DNA of 64,000 nt from Chitinophagales bacterium (GCA_020636645.1 JACJXO010000007.1:46668-110667); one strand, 5' to 3'. Shown: positions 34,591 through 45,199, counted from the stretch's first letter. Program-made: numbers and translations. Notes: generated from the sequence alone by a model not told the origin.

Positions 34591-35991
34591 ATGAAAAAAC
34601 TGATATCTGTTCCTGTTCTGTTACTTTCACTGGCAGCCGTTGCCCAGTCAACCATAGACGAATCCATTCTGGAACACATGGATAACAAACATGTGAGTGG
34701 CCTGGCAGCGGTGATCATTTCAAACGATGGTATTGAATGGGAAGGGTACTACGGACTGGCCAACAGACAGGCTGATATTCCTGTGACCGACAGTACCATC
34801 TTCATGCTGGCATCCATATCCAAAACAGTTACAGCAACAGCCTTGATGCAATTGTGGGAAGACGGTTTGTTTGAACTGGATGATCCTGTGAATGACTACC
34901 TGACCTTTGATGTGATGCATCCGGATCATCCGGAAACAGAGATCACCATCAGGCAACTGCTCACCCACACATCGTCCATCAAAGACAACTGGGATGTCAT
35001 GGATCCACTGTACGTTAACGGAGATTCACCCATTGCTCTTGAAGATTTCATGAATGCCTATTTTACACCTGGCGGCGAGTATTATTCTGCCACTGCCAAT
35101 TTCTATGCTGCAGCTCCCGGCAGTGGATACCACTACAGCAATATCGGTGCTGCACTGTGTGGCTCTTTGGTAGAAGCAATAACCGGCACAGCATTTAACA
35201 CCTTTTGCAACGAGCATATTTTTGACCTCCTGTGTATGGAACATACAGCCTGGTTTCTTTCTGAGCTGGATGAATCTCTGATAGCTCACCCTTACTCCTA
35301 CTTTGCCGGGTTTTACACAGATGAAGGGCTCTATGGCTACCCTGATTATCCTGACGGGCAACTGCGCACCACCGCACGCTCACTGGCCAAATTCCTGTTC
35401 ACTAATATGACCGGAGGAAGCTTTGAAGGCAATACCCTATTGGAATCAGCAACCATAGACAGCATGCGCACGATACAAGACCCACTCATTGATGATGAAC
35501 AGGGCCTGATCTGGTACACCTGGAGTTACAATGGTGCCACCATGTGGGGGCACAACGGTGGTGATGCCGGCGTGGTTACAGATATGTTCTTCGATCCTGC
35601 CACACAGCGTGGATACATCATTCTGACCAATGGCAATGCATTCAACGGTCCGGTTATGAGTATATTGATGAATTCAGGACCCGACGACTGGTATGAAGAA
35701 CCTATAGCCATGTCCTGCGAACTTCCGGTTGCGCTGAGCGGATCATCAGATGAAGTGCAACTGAGTATCAGCCCCAATCCTGCTGCAAACCATACCAGGA
35801 TCATGGGCACCCCTGTACCAGGTTCCAGGTACAGAATTTCTGATATGGAGGGGAAGGTTGTCTGTAACTGGACCCTCGTGCCGGCAAACGGCTTCATCAG
35901 CACTACCGAATTGCTCAACGGAAGCTACCTGTTGGAATGGAGCGACGGGCGTTCTGCAACAGCATGTGTATTGATGGTGCAGAACCGTTAA
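34591..35991 (+). CDS. T9SS-exported serine hydrolase (class C beta-lactamase/DD-peptidase fold)
   Basis: 466 residues with a signal peptide (1-19). Residues 25-370 are a beta-lactamase-family (AmpC/EstB/DD-peptidase) domain: SISK with nucleophile Ser75 and Lys78, YSN in YHYSNIGAALCG, and HNGGDAGV in place of KTG. A type IX sorting domain follows (about 390-466; SISPNPAANHTRI). Enzymes of this fold may be esterases, peptidases or lactamases; the HNGG motif is frequent in esterase/peptidase members. An exported peptidase or esterase is more likely than resistance. The gene begins 1 bp after trhO although the functions are unrelated. Confidence 0.88.
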   Translation: MKKLISVPVLLLSLAAVAQSTIDESILEHMDNKHVSGLAAVIISNDGIEWEGYYGLANRQADIPVTDSTIFMLASISKTVTATALMQLWEDGLFELDDPVNDYLTFDVMHPDHPETEITIRQLLTHTSSIKDNWDVMDPLYVNGDSPIALEDFMNAYFTPGGEYYSATANFYAAAPGSGYHYSNIGAALCGSLVEAITGTAFNTFCNEHIFDLLCMEHTAWFLSELDESLIAHPYSYFAGFYTDEGLYGYPDYPDGQLRTTARSLAKFLFTNMTGGSFEGNTLLESATIDSMRTIQDPLIDDEQGLIWYTWSYNGATMWGHNGGDAGVVTDMFFDPATQRGYIILTNGNAFNGPVMSILMNSGPDDWYEEPIAMSCELPVALSGSSDEVQLSISPNPAANHTRIMGTPVPGSRYRISDMEGKVVCNWTLVPANGFISTTELLNGSYLLEWSDGRSATACVLMVQNR

Positions 35992-36010
35992 AGATGCCTG
36001 TCTGAATCCC

Positions 36011-36018
36011 TATATTTG
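36011..36018 (+). promoter_or_regulatory. -7 element TATATTTG of metK
   Basis: A perfect TAnnTTTG match 26 bases before the metK ATG. The 53-bp gap is too short for any known SAM riboswitch. Confidence 0.65.
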
Positions 36019-36044
36019 CACATCATTTTACAATCTTTTCACGC

Positions 36045-37346
<1,302 letters not shown>

Positions 37347-38210
37347 TCAGAGGTAAGATTTCAGCTCTGTGCTGGTAGTGGTCTTTCGTAAACGCCGGAT
37401 GGCTCTTTCTTTGATCTGACGAACCCTCTCTTTGGTCAGGTCCAGGCTTTCTGCAATCTCTTCCAGGTTCATTTGTGGTGTACCATTGATACCAAAGTAT
37501 GCTGCAATGATCTCTCTTTCACGATAGTTGAGCACATTCAGAACCTCTTCGATCTCTTTTTTGAGTGAATCTGATACCAGATCTTTATCAGGGCTGGAAC
37601 GATCGTCTGTATCGCTCATGGTGTCCAGCATACTACCTTCTTCAGAATCACCCAACGGCGCATCCACAGAAACATGACGATGGTGACCACGGGTTATATC
37701 CTTCACCTCATCTTCTTTCATGTGCATGATCTCTGCCAGTTCTTCCAGAGTTGGCTCTCTTTCATATTCCTGTTCCAGTTGCTGCGATAATCTGTTCAAC
37801 CTGGAATAGCTGCCTACTTTATTCAGCGGCATACGCACCAGCCTGGCCTGTTCTACAATAGCCAGCATGATGCTTTGCCTGATCCACCAAACGGCATAGG
37901 AAATGAACTTGAAGCCTTTGGTCTCGTCAAATCTCTTAGCAGCTTTGATCAGTCCAACATTTCCTTCATTGATGAGATCAGAAAGAGACAAACCCTGACC
38001 CTGATACTGCTTGGCTACAGATACAACAAAACGAAGATTGGCTTTGGTCAGTTTTTCCAGCGCCTCATCACTTCCTTCCCGGATCTGCCTGGCCAGCGCA
38101 GCCTCTTCTTCAGGTGAGATAAGATCTATCCTTGAAATTTCGCTGAGATACTTCTCCAAAGAATCCGAGTCACGGGATGTAATGGAGGCAGTGATCTTCA
38201 GTTGGCGCAT
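37347..38210 (-). CDS. rpoD: Primary sigma factor, sigma-70 family (RpoD/SigA)
   Basis: 287 residues, short because region 1.1 and the non-conserved region are absent, as is normal for the Bacteroidota vegetative sigma. Region 1.2: SLEKYLSEISRIDLISPEEE; region 2: NLRFVVSVAKQYQGQGLSLSDLINEGN and FISYAVWWIRQSI; region 3: EREPTLEELAEIMHM; region 4: LNYREREIIAAYFGI and LTKERVRQIKERAIRRLR. It directs RNA polymerase to the TAnnTTTG promoters listed here. It lies downstream of pnp but has its own -7 box and a terminator in front. Confidence 0.96.
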   Translation of the reverse strand: MRQLKITASITSRDSDSLEKYLSEISRIDLISPEEEAALARQIREGSDEALEKLTKANLRFVVSVAKQYQGQGLSLSDLINEGNVGLIKAAKRFDETKGFKFISYAVWWIRQSIMLAIVEQARLVRMPLNKVGSYSRLNRLSQQLEQEYEREPTLEELAEIMHMKEDEVKDITRGHHRHVSVDAPLGDSEEGSMLDTMSDTDDRSSPDKDLVSDSLKKEIEEVLNVLNYREREIIAAYFGINGTPQMNLEEIAESLDLTKERVRQIKERAIRRLRKTTTSTELKSYL

Positions 38211-38229
38211 CAGAGAGGCTGGCTTTTAC

Positions 38230-38237
38230 TAAAGATA
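38230..38237 (-). promoter_or_regulatory. -7-like element TATCTTTA of rpoD
   Basis: The minus strand reads TATCTTTA, directly next to the pnp terminator hairpin (38239-38269), which therefore fills the -33 to -10 spacer region. It is 19 bases before the rpoD ATG. Confidence 0.5.
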
Positions 38238-38238
38238 C

Positions 38239-38269
38239 GAAAGGGCTGCTATTTTGTTGCAGCCCTTTC
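38239..38269 (-). terminator. Terminator-like hairpin between pnp and rpoD
   Basis: A perfect 11-bp stem (38239-38249 with 38259-38269) with a 9-base loop. The minus side continues CGTATCTTTAG, so the T-run is weak; it may only attenuate. Confidence 0.65.
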
Positions 38270-38296
38270 AAAAGGTTCAGAAACTTCACACGAAGT

Positions 38297-40429
38297 TTAC
38301 TCTTCGTTCTTGGCAGGAGCCTGCGGACGTTCCATCAGCACTTTACGCGACAGTCTGAACTTTCCGGTCTTCTTATCTACCTCCAGCAATTTTACTTTCA
38401 CTTTTTCACCTTCTTTCAGCACACCCTCCATACTGGGAAGGCGGGTCCAGCTGATCTCAGAGATGTGAAGCAGGCCTTCCTTTCCTGGCAGGAATTCTAC
38501 GAATGCCCCGAAGTCAACTATCTTCTTGACGGTGCCTTCATACTCTTCACCTACTTCCGGCATGGCAGTTATACCTCTGATGCGAGCCTTGGCTGCCTCA
38601 ATGCTGGCCTTGTCAGGAGAGGCGATATCAATGATCCCGAATTCACCTACTTCTTCGATGTTGATGGTCGTGTTGGTTTCACGCTGCATCTCCTGGATGA
38701 TCTTACCTCCAGGTCCGATCACTGCTCCGATGAACTCTCTCGGTATGGTCATCTTCTCAATTCGCGGTACCATAGGCTTGTAATCTTCCCTCGGTGCAGT
38801 GATGGTCTTGGCCATCTCGCCCAGGATGTGCAGCCTTCCGTTTCTCGCCTGGTCCAGAGCTTTTTCCAGCACTTCATAGTTCAGCCCATCTACTTTGATG
38901 TCCATCTGGGTAGCGGTGATACCATCGGCAGTACCGGTCACTTTGAAGTCCATATCACCCAGGTGGTCTTCATCGCCCAGGATGTCAGACAATACAGCAT
39001 AGCGGGTCATGCCCGGATCAGAGATCAGACCCATAGCGATACCTGCAACAGGCTTCTTCATCTGCACACCGGCATCCATCAGCGCCATACTTCCGGCACA
39101 AACAGTGGCCATGGAAGAAGACCCGTTGGATTCCAGGATCTCTGATACTACACGAATGGTATAAGGATTCTCTTCGGGCAGCATATTCTTCAATGCACGG
39201 AGCGCCAGGTTACCATGGCCGATCTCCCTGCGACCAGTTCCTCTTAGTGGACGGGCCTCACCAGTTGAATAGGGAGGGAAGTTATAGTGGAGCAGAAATT
39301 TGCTTTCACCTTCGAAGACCACACCATCGATCAGCTGTGAATCCAGCTTGGTACCGAGGGTAACGGAAGTGAGTGACTGTGTTTCACCACGGGTGAATAC
39401 TGCCGATCCGTGAACGGAAGGAAGGTAGTCCACTTCGGTCCAGATCGGGCGGATCTGATCCAGTGCACGACCATCCAGACGCTTGTGGTCAGCCAGGATC
39501 ATTTCACGCATGACTTCCCATTCCAGGTCGTGGTAATAACGTTTGGCCAGACCTTCCTTCTCAGCACGCTCTTCTTCAGACATCGTTTCAATGTACTCTG
39601 TGATGATGGCTTTGAAGGCATCTGATCTTTCCTGTTTGGCTGTTCCGCCGTAAGCCACAGCCTTTACTTTCTCACGAAGGTTGCTCATGATGGTATCGCG
39701 TAGCGCTTCATCATGTACTTCGTGGCTGTAGGTACGTTTGGTGTCCTTACCCAGTTCTGACTGCAAACTGAGCAGCAGTTCACATTGCCTGCGGATGGTT
39801 TCATGACCAAACTTGATGGCGCCGAGCATATCTTTTTCGCTCACTTCCTTCATCTCACCTTCCACCATCATGATATTATCAACCGTACCGGCAATGATCA
39901 TGTCCATATCGCTTTGCTCCATGGCAGAACGGGTGGGGTTGATCACATATTCGCCATTGATGCGACCCACGCGAACTTCACTGACAGGACCTCCGAATGG
40001 AATGTCACTGCAGGCAAGTGCAGCAGATGCAGCAAAACCTGCCAGTGCATCAGGCAGAATTTCTTTATCCAGAGAAATCAGGTTAACGATCACCTGGGTA
40101 TCAGCATGATAGTCTTCAGGAAACAGCGGACGCAAAGCCCGGTCTATAAGGCGGCTGATCAGGATCTCATACTCTGAAGGTCGGGCCTCTCTTTTCAGGA
40201 AGCCACCGGGAAAACGGCCGGCAGCAGCGTACATTTCACGGTACTCAACTGTAAGTGGCATAAAATCAATGCCTTCCTTGGCTTCTTTGGCAGAAACTAC
40301 AGTTGCCAGCAGCATGGTATCACCCATGCGAATCACTACGGAACCATCGGCTTGTTTGGCGAGCTTTCCGGTTTCCAGCATCATGGTTCTGCCGTCGCCA
40401 AAATCAAATGTTTTTTGAATCGGATTCAT
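38297..40429 (-). CDS. pnp: Polyribonucleotide nucleotidyltransferase (PNPase)
   Basis: 3'-5' phosphorolytic exoribonuclease, core of RNA decay. 710 residues: two RNase PH domains (about 10-225 and 310-545), with FLKREARPSEYEIL and GTGRREIGHGNLALRAL in the active-site region, a KH domain (about 550-610; IGPGGKIIQEMQ) and an S1 domain (about 620-695; VDFGAFVEFLPGKEGLLHISEI). rpsO lies upstream in the same direction, the conserved rpsO-pnp order, but a strong terminator stands between them. A hairpin follows it. Confidence 0.97.
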   Translation of the reverse strand: MNPIQKTFDFGDGRTMMLETGKLAKQADGSVVIRMGDTMLLATVVSAKEAKEGIDFMPLTVEYREMYAAAGRFPGGFLKREARPSEYEILISRLIDRALRPLFPEDYHADTQVIVNLISLDKEILPDALAGFAASAALACSDIPFGGPVSEVRVGRINGEYVINPTRSAMEQSDMDMIIAGTVDNIMMVEGEMKEVSEKDMLGAIKFGHETIRRQCELLLSLQSELGKDTKRTYSHEVHDEALRDTIMSNLREKVKAVAYGGTAKQERSDAFKAIITEYIETMSEEERAEKEGLAKRYYHDLEWEVMREMILADHKRLDGRALDQIRPIWTEVDYLPSVHGSAVFTRGETQSLTSVTLGTKLDSQLIDGVVFEGESKFLLHYNFPPYSTGEARPLRGTGRREIGHGNLALRALKNMLPEENPYTIRVVSEILESNGSSSMATVCAGSMALMDAGVQMKKPVAGIAMGLISDPGMTRYAVLSDILGDEDHLGDMDFKVTGTADGITATQMDIKVDGLNYEVLEKALDQARNGRLHILGEMAKTITAPREDYKPMVPRIEKMTIPREFIGAVIGPGGKIIQEMQRETNTTINIEEVGEFGIIDIASPDKASIEAAKARIRGITAMPEVGEEYEGTVKKIVDFGAFVEFLPGKEGLLHISEISWTRLPSMEGVLKEGEKVKVKLLEVDKKTGKFRLSRKVLMERPQAPAKNEE

Positions 40430-40446
40430 TGTTAGGTATTGTATAA

Positions 40447-40492
40447 AAAGAAAAAGGGCTATGCAGATACTACTTCCACCACATAGCCCTTT
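40447..40492 (-). terminator. Rho-independent terminator after rpsO
   Basis: A perfect 11-bp stem (40453-40463 with 40482-40492) with an 18-base loop; the minus strand then reads TTCTTTTT. It separates rpsO from pnp and may be partial, as in the E. coli rpsO-pnp pair. Confidence 0.8.
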
Positions 40493-40507
40493 GCAATAAG
40501 GTATAGA

Positions 40508-40777
40508 TTATCGTCTGATGTTCAGCCTGGCGATGAGCGCCCGATATCCTTCGATATCCTTCTTCATCAGATAATTCAGGAAACGACGACGCTTACCTAC
40601 CAGCATCAGCAAGCTGCGCTTGGTGGCATGATCTTTCTTGTTGGCCTGGAGGTGAGAGGTGAGCATATTGATACGCTCTGTAAATATGGCGATCTGCGAT
40701 TCAACAGAACCGGTGTTCTTTTCAGAGCCGCCAAACTCCTTTACGATCTCTTTCTTTCTTTCTGCAGTTACTGGCAT
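40508..40777 (-). CDS. rpsO: 30S ribosomal protein S15
   Basis: 89 residues, standard length. Conserved: EFGGSEKNTGSVESQIAIFTERI, LTSHLQANKKDHATKRSLL and GKRRRFLNYLMKKDIEGY. S15 is a primary 16S rRNA-binding protein for the platform. It has a full consensus promoter (40803-40833) and a strong terminator. Confidence 0.98.
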   Translation of the reverse strand: MPVTAERKKEIVKEFGGSEKNTGSVESQIAIFTERINMLTSHLQANKKDHATKRSLLMLVGKRRRFLNYLMKKDIEGYRALIARLNIRR

Positions 40778-40802
40778 TGGAATACGTACATTTTAAGGCA
40801 TG

Positions 40803-40833
40803 CAAAGATACCATCATTTGCCGAAAATGCAAA
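40803..40833 (-). promoter_or_regulatory. Full promoter of rpsO (-33 TTTG, -7 TATCTTTG)
   Basis: Minus strand: TTTG at 40833-40830, 19-base spacer, TATCTTTG at 40810-40803. This is the best complete match to the Bacteroidota consensus in the window. Confidence 0.8.
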
Positions 40834-40857
40834 TAGGCAAGCCCTGAGAGCAGAGAA

Positions 40858-41712
40858 TTATTTACCGGTATCCGGCATCATGTAAGCCAGCAGCCGGGCC
40901 ATTTCGCTGCGCAGGTCTTTGCGTTCTACGATCAGGTCCAGGAAGCCGGTCTCCAGCACGAATTCAGCCTGCTGGAAGCCCTCAGGGAGGTCTTTTTTAA
41001 TGGTTTCCTTTACTACTCTGGGGCCGGCAAAGCCTATAAGTGCCTTTGGTTCAGCCATATTGATGTCGCCCAGCATGGCATAACTGGCGGTCACCCCGCC
41101 TGTAGTGGGGTCTGTCATAAAGGAGATATAAGGTAACCCGTGCCTGGCCAGCTGGGTCAGTTTGGCGCTGGTCTTGGCCATCTGCATCAGCGAGAATCCG
41201 GATTCCATCATGCGGGCTCCACCAGATTTGGAGATGATGATAAATGGCAATTTGTGAGAAATGCTATAGTCAATACCCCTGCTGATCCGCTCTCCTACCA
41301 CGGTTCCCATAGACCCCCCGATGAAAGGAAAATTCATACAGGCTATCACCACTCCCTGTCCTTCAATGGTTCCGTGACCTACACTGATGGCATCAGAATA
41401 GCCCGATTTCTTCCGGGCTTCGTCAAGGCGTTTGGAGTAGGGTTTGAGATCCACAAAACCCAGTGCATCGGTGGAAATGATCTCTTCGAACAGCAGTTTG
41501 GGTTCTTCATCAAACAGGATCTGAAAATATTCATGAGAACCTACCCTTCCGTGGTACCCACAATTCGGGCAGCACCATAGATGGTCTTCATAATCTGTGG
41601 TGGTAGTGGTCTTTTTACAGTCAGGGCATTTGAACCAAACCCCTTCCGGTGTATCCTTTTTCTCTCGGGTGGAGGTTTGGATACCTTCCCGCATTCTCTT
41701 GAACCAACTCAC
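40858..41712 (-). CDS. accD: Acetyl-CoA carboxylase carboxyltransferase, beta subunit
   Basis: 284 residues. An N-terminal zinc ribbon (CPDC, then CPNC about residues 28-53) is followed by the crotonase-like carboxyltransferase domain (DALGFVDLKPY, GEGVVIACMNF-like GQGVVIACMNFPFIGGSMG, KSGGARMMESGFSLMQMAKT, DPTTGGVTASYAMLGD, GFAGPRVV). It joins AccA to transfer carboxyl from biotin to acetyl-CoA, making malonyl-CoA for fatty acid synthesis. It has its own -7 box; accA is not in the window. Confidence 0.97.
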   Translation of the reverse strand: MSWFKRMREGIQTSTREKKDTPEGVWFKCPDCKKTTTTTDYEDHLWCCPNCGYHGRVGSHEYFQILFDEEPKLLFEEIISTDALGFVDLKPYSKRLDEARKKSGYSDAISVGHGTIEGQGVVIACMNFPFIGGSMGTVVGERISRGIDYSISHKLPFIIISKSGGARMMESGFSLMQMAKTSAKLTQLARHGLPYISFMTDPTTGGVTASYAMLGDINMAEPKALIGFAGPRVVKETIKKDLPEGFQQAEFVLETGFLDLIVERKDLRSEMARLLAYMMPDTGK

Positions 41713-41763
41713 GTTGCAGTGTTTAAGGACAGGCAGCGGCGGAGATCATCCGTGGCTGCCGGA

Positions 41764-41771
41764 CAAATGTA
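41764..41771 (-). promoter_or_regulatory. -7 element TACATTTG of accD
   Basis: The minus strand reads TACATTTG, a perfect TAnnTTTG, 51 bases before the accD ATG, in the 75-bp gap after the aldolase gene. Confidence 0.55.
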
Positions 41772-41787
41772 ATGATTCAACCGAATA

Positions 41788-42861
41788 TCAGGCGATGGTG
41801 ACTTCGTTGCTGAGATATACGTCCTGGATGGCGTTCAGAATGCCTACACCCTCTTTCATGGGGCGCTGGAAGGCCTTCCGACCACTTATGAGACCCATAC
41901 CGCCTGCACGCTTGTTCACCACTGCGGTAGCTACTGCCTCAGCCAGGTCACTGGCACCGGAAGATGCACCTCCGGAGTTGATGAGACCTGCCCTGCCCAT
42001 ATAACAATTGGCCACCTGGTAGCGGCACAGGTCAATGGGATGGTCTGTGGTCAGCTCAGTATAGATGCGCTTATCATTCTTGCCGTAAGCAGATTCCTTG
42101 GTGTTCAGTGCCAGGTAACCGCCGTTGTTCTCCGGCAGTTTCTGCTTGATGATATCTGCTTCAATGGTCACACCGAGGTGGTTAGCCTGTCCGGTCAGGT
42201 CGGCACTCACATGATAGTCAACACCATCTTTCTTGAATCCCGGGTTACGGAGGTAACACCACAGAATAGTAGCCATACCCAGTTCGTGGGCGTATTCAAA
42301 AGCACGTGCCACTTCCTGAAGCTGGCGGGTGCTTTCATCAGATCCGAAGTAGATGGTCGCTCCTACGGCCACAGCACCCAGATCCCAGCTGGCCTTGATG
42401 GAGGCGAACATGATCTGGTCGAATTTATTGGGATAGCTCAGAAATTCGTTGTGGTTGATCTTTACGATGAAAGGGATCTTATGTGCGTATTTACGGCTTA
42501 CGGTTCCGAGTGCACCGAAAGTGGTAGCAACGGCATTACATCCACCTTCTATACCCAGTTTGATGATATTTTCGGGGTCGAAATAGATCGGGTTGGCGGC
42601 AAATGATGCTCCGGCACTGTGCTCAATTCCCTGATCGACCGGGAGTATGCTCAGGTAACCGGAGTTGGCCAGCCTGCCATTGCCAAATAATGTCTGCAGG
42701 CTGCGCAGCACCTGGGGGTTGCGGTCGCTCTGCATCCAGACACGATCTACAAAATCGTTACCGGGTAGGTGAAGATCTTTTTTGCTGATGGTCTTACACT
42801 CATGGTTGAGCAGGTATTCGGCTTTCTCGCCCAACAGACTGCTGATATTACTGATAGACAT
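41788..42861 (-). CDS. Class I fructose-bisphosphate aldolase (FbaB/DhnA type)
   Basis: 357 residues from the ATG at 42861; the longer frame to 42933 crosses the promoter and was rejected. DhnA-type Schiff-base aldolase: SILPVDQGIEHSAGASFA (FBP binding), FIVKINHNEFLSY with a Lys, GAVAVGATIYFGSDES, and the C-terminal GLISGRKAFQRP. The catalytic lysine is probably in the region near IEADIIKQKLPENN, matching the archaeal-type family. It cleaves fructose-1,6-bisphosphate in glycolysis or makes it in gluconeogenesis. A full promoter precedes it. Confidence 0.92.
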   Translation of the reverse strand: MSISNISSLLGEKAEYLLNHECKTISKKDLHLPGNDFVDRVWMQSDRNPQVLRSLQTLFGNGRLANSGYLSILPVDQGIEHSAGASFAANPIYFDPENIIKLGIEGGCNAVATTFGALGTVSRKYAHKIPFIVKINHNEFLSYPNKFDQIMFASIKASWDLGAVAVGATIYFGSDESTRQLQEVARAFEYAHELGMATILWCYLRNPGFKKDGVDYHVSADLTGQANHLGVTIEADIIKQKLPENNGGYLALNTKESAYGKNDKRIYTELTTDHPIDLCRYQVANCYMGRAGLINSGGASSGASDLAEAVATAVVNKRAGGMGLISGRKAFQRPMKEGVGILNAIQDVYLSNEVTIA

Positions 42862-42890
42862 AATTGTTTGCTTTAGGTTTCGGGTACGGG

Positions 42891-42920
42891 CAAAGATAAG
42901 ATGCACCAACCGGATGCAAA
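42891..42920 (-). promoter_or_regulatory. Promoter of the aldolase gene (-33 TTTG, -7 TATCTTTG)
   Basis: Minus strand: TTTG at 42920-42917, 18-base spacer, TATCTTTG at 42898-42891; ATG 29 bases on. The -33 box sits in the T-rich tail of the upstream terminator. Confidence 0.75.
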
Positions 42921-42950
42921 AGAAAACGGGCACCGCAAGCGGTGCCCGTT
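42921..42950 (-). terminator. Rho-independent terminator of the S46 peptidase gene
   Basis: A GC-rich stem (42925-42935 with 42940-42950) with a 4-base loop, followed on the minus strand by TTCTTTTG. It lies 18 bp past the peptidase stop. Confidence 0.85.
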
Positions 42951-42968
42951 GAAAATCAGTTGTTTCTG

Positions 42969-45164
42969 TTATTCTGCGAAGTCCAGTTCACCCATGATGT
43001 GCTGGCAGTTAGCCATCTTATCCACGATGAACAGTACATAGCGGATGTCCACATTGATGGTGCGGTTCATCTTCGGATCGAAAACATAATCGCCCGGAGT
43101 ACCCTCATAATTGCCATCGAATGCCAGACCGATCATGTCGCCACGGCGGTTCATGATGGGGCTTCCGCTGTTTCCGCCGGTAATGTCATTATCAGACAGG
43201 AAACAAACGGGTACATCTCCGGTCTCATCGGCATACCTGCCAAAATCACCCGCTTTGTACAGGTTGAACAGGGCATCGGGTACCATGAATTCTTCGTCGT
43301 TGTTATCCATCTTCTCGATGACGCCATCCAGGTAGGTCTGCCAGTGGTAATTCACGGCATCTTTCGGACTGTAATCCCAAACCTTACCGTAGGTCAGTCG
43401 CATGCTGAAGTTGGCATCCGGATAGAAGGCCTTGTCAGGATGCATCTTCATGGTAGCAGCTGTATATTCCCGGTTGAGTCGGGACAGCTCACGACGATTA
43501 CCCCTGAAATCTGCCAGCTTGGCCAGACCTTCTTCATTGATATTGGTGAACAGCCTGTACACCTGATCGTTCTGCAGGGTCTTCAGTTTGGGCTTGGCCA
43601 GGAAGGCATTCAGCCTGGATTCGCTGGTCACAATACTGGTAGCAAAAGCATTCTTTGCCCAGTTGGTGATCTTTTCATCATCATTCATGCCCTGAGCAGT
43701 TGCCAGGATATTCTTGAGCGATTCGGGCTTCTGTGCTTCAGGCAGGTTGTTGTTCATGACGATCAGCATGGAGGTGACCACATCACGTTCAATGTTGCCG
43801 TACATGGTGGGCCATGCTTCCTGACCGGCTGCCTGGATCTCGGCGATCACGGCATCCTTGTCTTCCTTAGATGCTTTCTTGTCTGCCAGCAGCGGCTCCA
43901 GCCCCTGCAGGGTCAGAGCGATACCGGCCGTGGAAGGCAGAATGACCGCATAGCGCTTATAATAGAATTCCCGGTTGATGGCACTCAGTGCACCATATAC
44001 AGAGGCGTATTCATCCATCAGGCCGCCATACATCTCTTGGGTGTTCTTATCCTGACGAGCCAGCCAGTTATTAAATGCTTTCTCTTCAGCTTCTTTTACA
44101 GCCACCGCATCCAGCACACGGGTCATACCTTCTATTTGCCCGGTATAGAGTTTAAGCACATTCATGTAGCTGGCATAATCAGGAGAAAGTTCCAGGCGAA
44201 CGGCATCACTCTTGTCCATTTCCACTTTCATGGCATCTGTAACTGCCTTGAACATGTCTATCTGGGCCGGATTGGTCTCATAGATGACTTCTTTCATGGC
44301 CCAGCTGGTCAGGTAACGGTTGGTAGAGCCGGGAAAGCCCATGATCATGGCAGGATCACCTTCCTGGATACCGCTGATATCGATCTTGAGGTGGCGCTTA
44401 GGATGATAGGGCTTGTTGTTTTCGCTGTATTCAGCAGGTTCATTGCTGGCATCTGCATAGACACGGAAGATGCTGAAATCGCCGGTATGACGAGGCCATT
44501 CCCAGTTGTCAGTATCTCCGCCATACTTTCCGATAGACTGTGGAGGTACACCCACCAGACGCACATCATTGTAACGTTTGCGGTAGAAGATGTAATACTG
44601 GTTGCCGTTGTACATACTTTTGATCTCTACGCCCAGGCCTGAAGAAACTTCTTCACGGGCAGTGATCCGGTCTATGATCTCACGTACCTTCATGCCACGT
44701 GCACTCTCGTCCAGGTCTTTAACCAATGGCAGGATGGAATCTGTAATGTTATCGGCACGAACCAGTAATTCAATATACAAACCCTCTATCGGGATCTCCT
44801 CATCATAGGAGCCTGCCCAGAATCCGTTGTCCAGGTAATTGTGTTCGGTAGTGCTTGCTCCGGCCACCGCATCATAACCGCAATGGTGGTTAGTGAATAC
44901 CAGGCCGTTGGCAGACACGAATTCGCCGGTACAAAAACCGCCAAATACCATTACGGCATCTTTCAGAGAAGGCTTATCCAGGCTGTAGATATCTTCAGCT
45001 TCCAGCTCAAAGCCGATCTTCTTCATCTCTTGGATGTTCATATTGGTGATCATGGAGACCAGCCACATACCTTCATCAGGAGCGGGGAAGGGACCCGAGG
45101 CGCTGACACTGCTCACGCCGATCACAGCTGTAAGCACCAGCATGTTGATTTTTCTAAATATCAT
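42969..45164 (-). CDS. S46-family dipeptidyl-peptidase (DPP7-like)
   Basis: 731 residues with a signal peptide (1-22). Chymotrypsin-fold S46 peptidase: NHHCGYDAV contains the catalytic His (His94) and GGNSGSP the catalytic Ser (Ser666). These periplasmic exopeptidases remove dipeptides from peptide N-termini, feeding asaccharolytic Bacteroidota. The specificity region reads AFDGNYEG: a Gly (684) where DPP11 has Arg, which suggests DPP7-like cleavage after hydrophobic residues (inference from remembered alignments). The gene has its own promoter and terminator, so it is single. Confidence 0.94.
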   Translation of the reverse strand: MIFRKINMLVLTAVIGVSSVSASGPFPAPDEGMWLVSMITNMNIQEMKKIGFELEAEDIYSLDKPSLKDAVMVFGGFCTGEFVSANGLVFTNHHCGYDAVAGASTTEHNYLDNGFWAGSYDEEIPIEGLYIELLVRADNITDSILPLVKDLDESARGMKVREIIDRITAREEVSSGLGVEIKSMYNGNQYYIFYRKRYNDVRLVGVPPQSIGKYGGDTDNWEWPRHTGDFSIFRVYADASNEPAEYSENNKPYHPKRHLKIDISGIQEGDPAMIMGFPGSTNRYLTSWAMKEVIYETNPAQIDMFKAVTDAMKVEMDKSDAVRLELSPDYASYMNVLKLYTGQIEGMTRVLDAVAVKEAEEKAFNNWLARQDKNTQEMYGGLMDEYASVYGALSAINREFYYKRYAVILPSTAGIALTLQGLEPLLADKKASKEDKDAVIAEIQAAGQEAWPTMYGNIERDVVTSMLIVMNNNLPEAQKPESLKNILATAQGMNDDEKITNWAKNAFATSIVTSESRLNAFLAKPKLKTLQNDQVYRLFTNINEEGLAKLADFRGNRRELSRLNREYTAATMKMHPDKAFYPDANFSMRLTYGKVWDYSPKDAVNYHWQTYLDGVIEKMDNNDEEFMVPDALFNLYKAGDFGRYADETGDVPVCFLSDNDITGGNSGSPIMNRRGDMIGLAFDGNYEGTPGDYVFDPKMNRTINVDIRYVLFIVDKMANCQHIMGELDFAE

Positions 45165-45199
45165 GATACGTGTTTAATTAAGTGCTAAGTAAGAGCGCA

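Noticed and set aside
34591..35991. Antibiotic resistance beta-lactamase
   Set aside because: The fold is shared with esterases and DD-peptidases, the KTG box is HNGG, and a T9SS domain is attached; a resistance role is not supported.
35992..36044. SAM riboswitch before metK
   Set aside because: Only 53 bp lies between genes, holding a promoter box; there is no room or structure for a known SAM riboswitch.
42942..44642. A 566-codon open frame on the plus strand
   Set aside because: It lies entirely antisense to the well-supported S46 peptidase gene, has no recognised domain, and reflects codon bias of the real gene read on the other strand.
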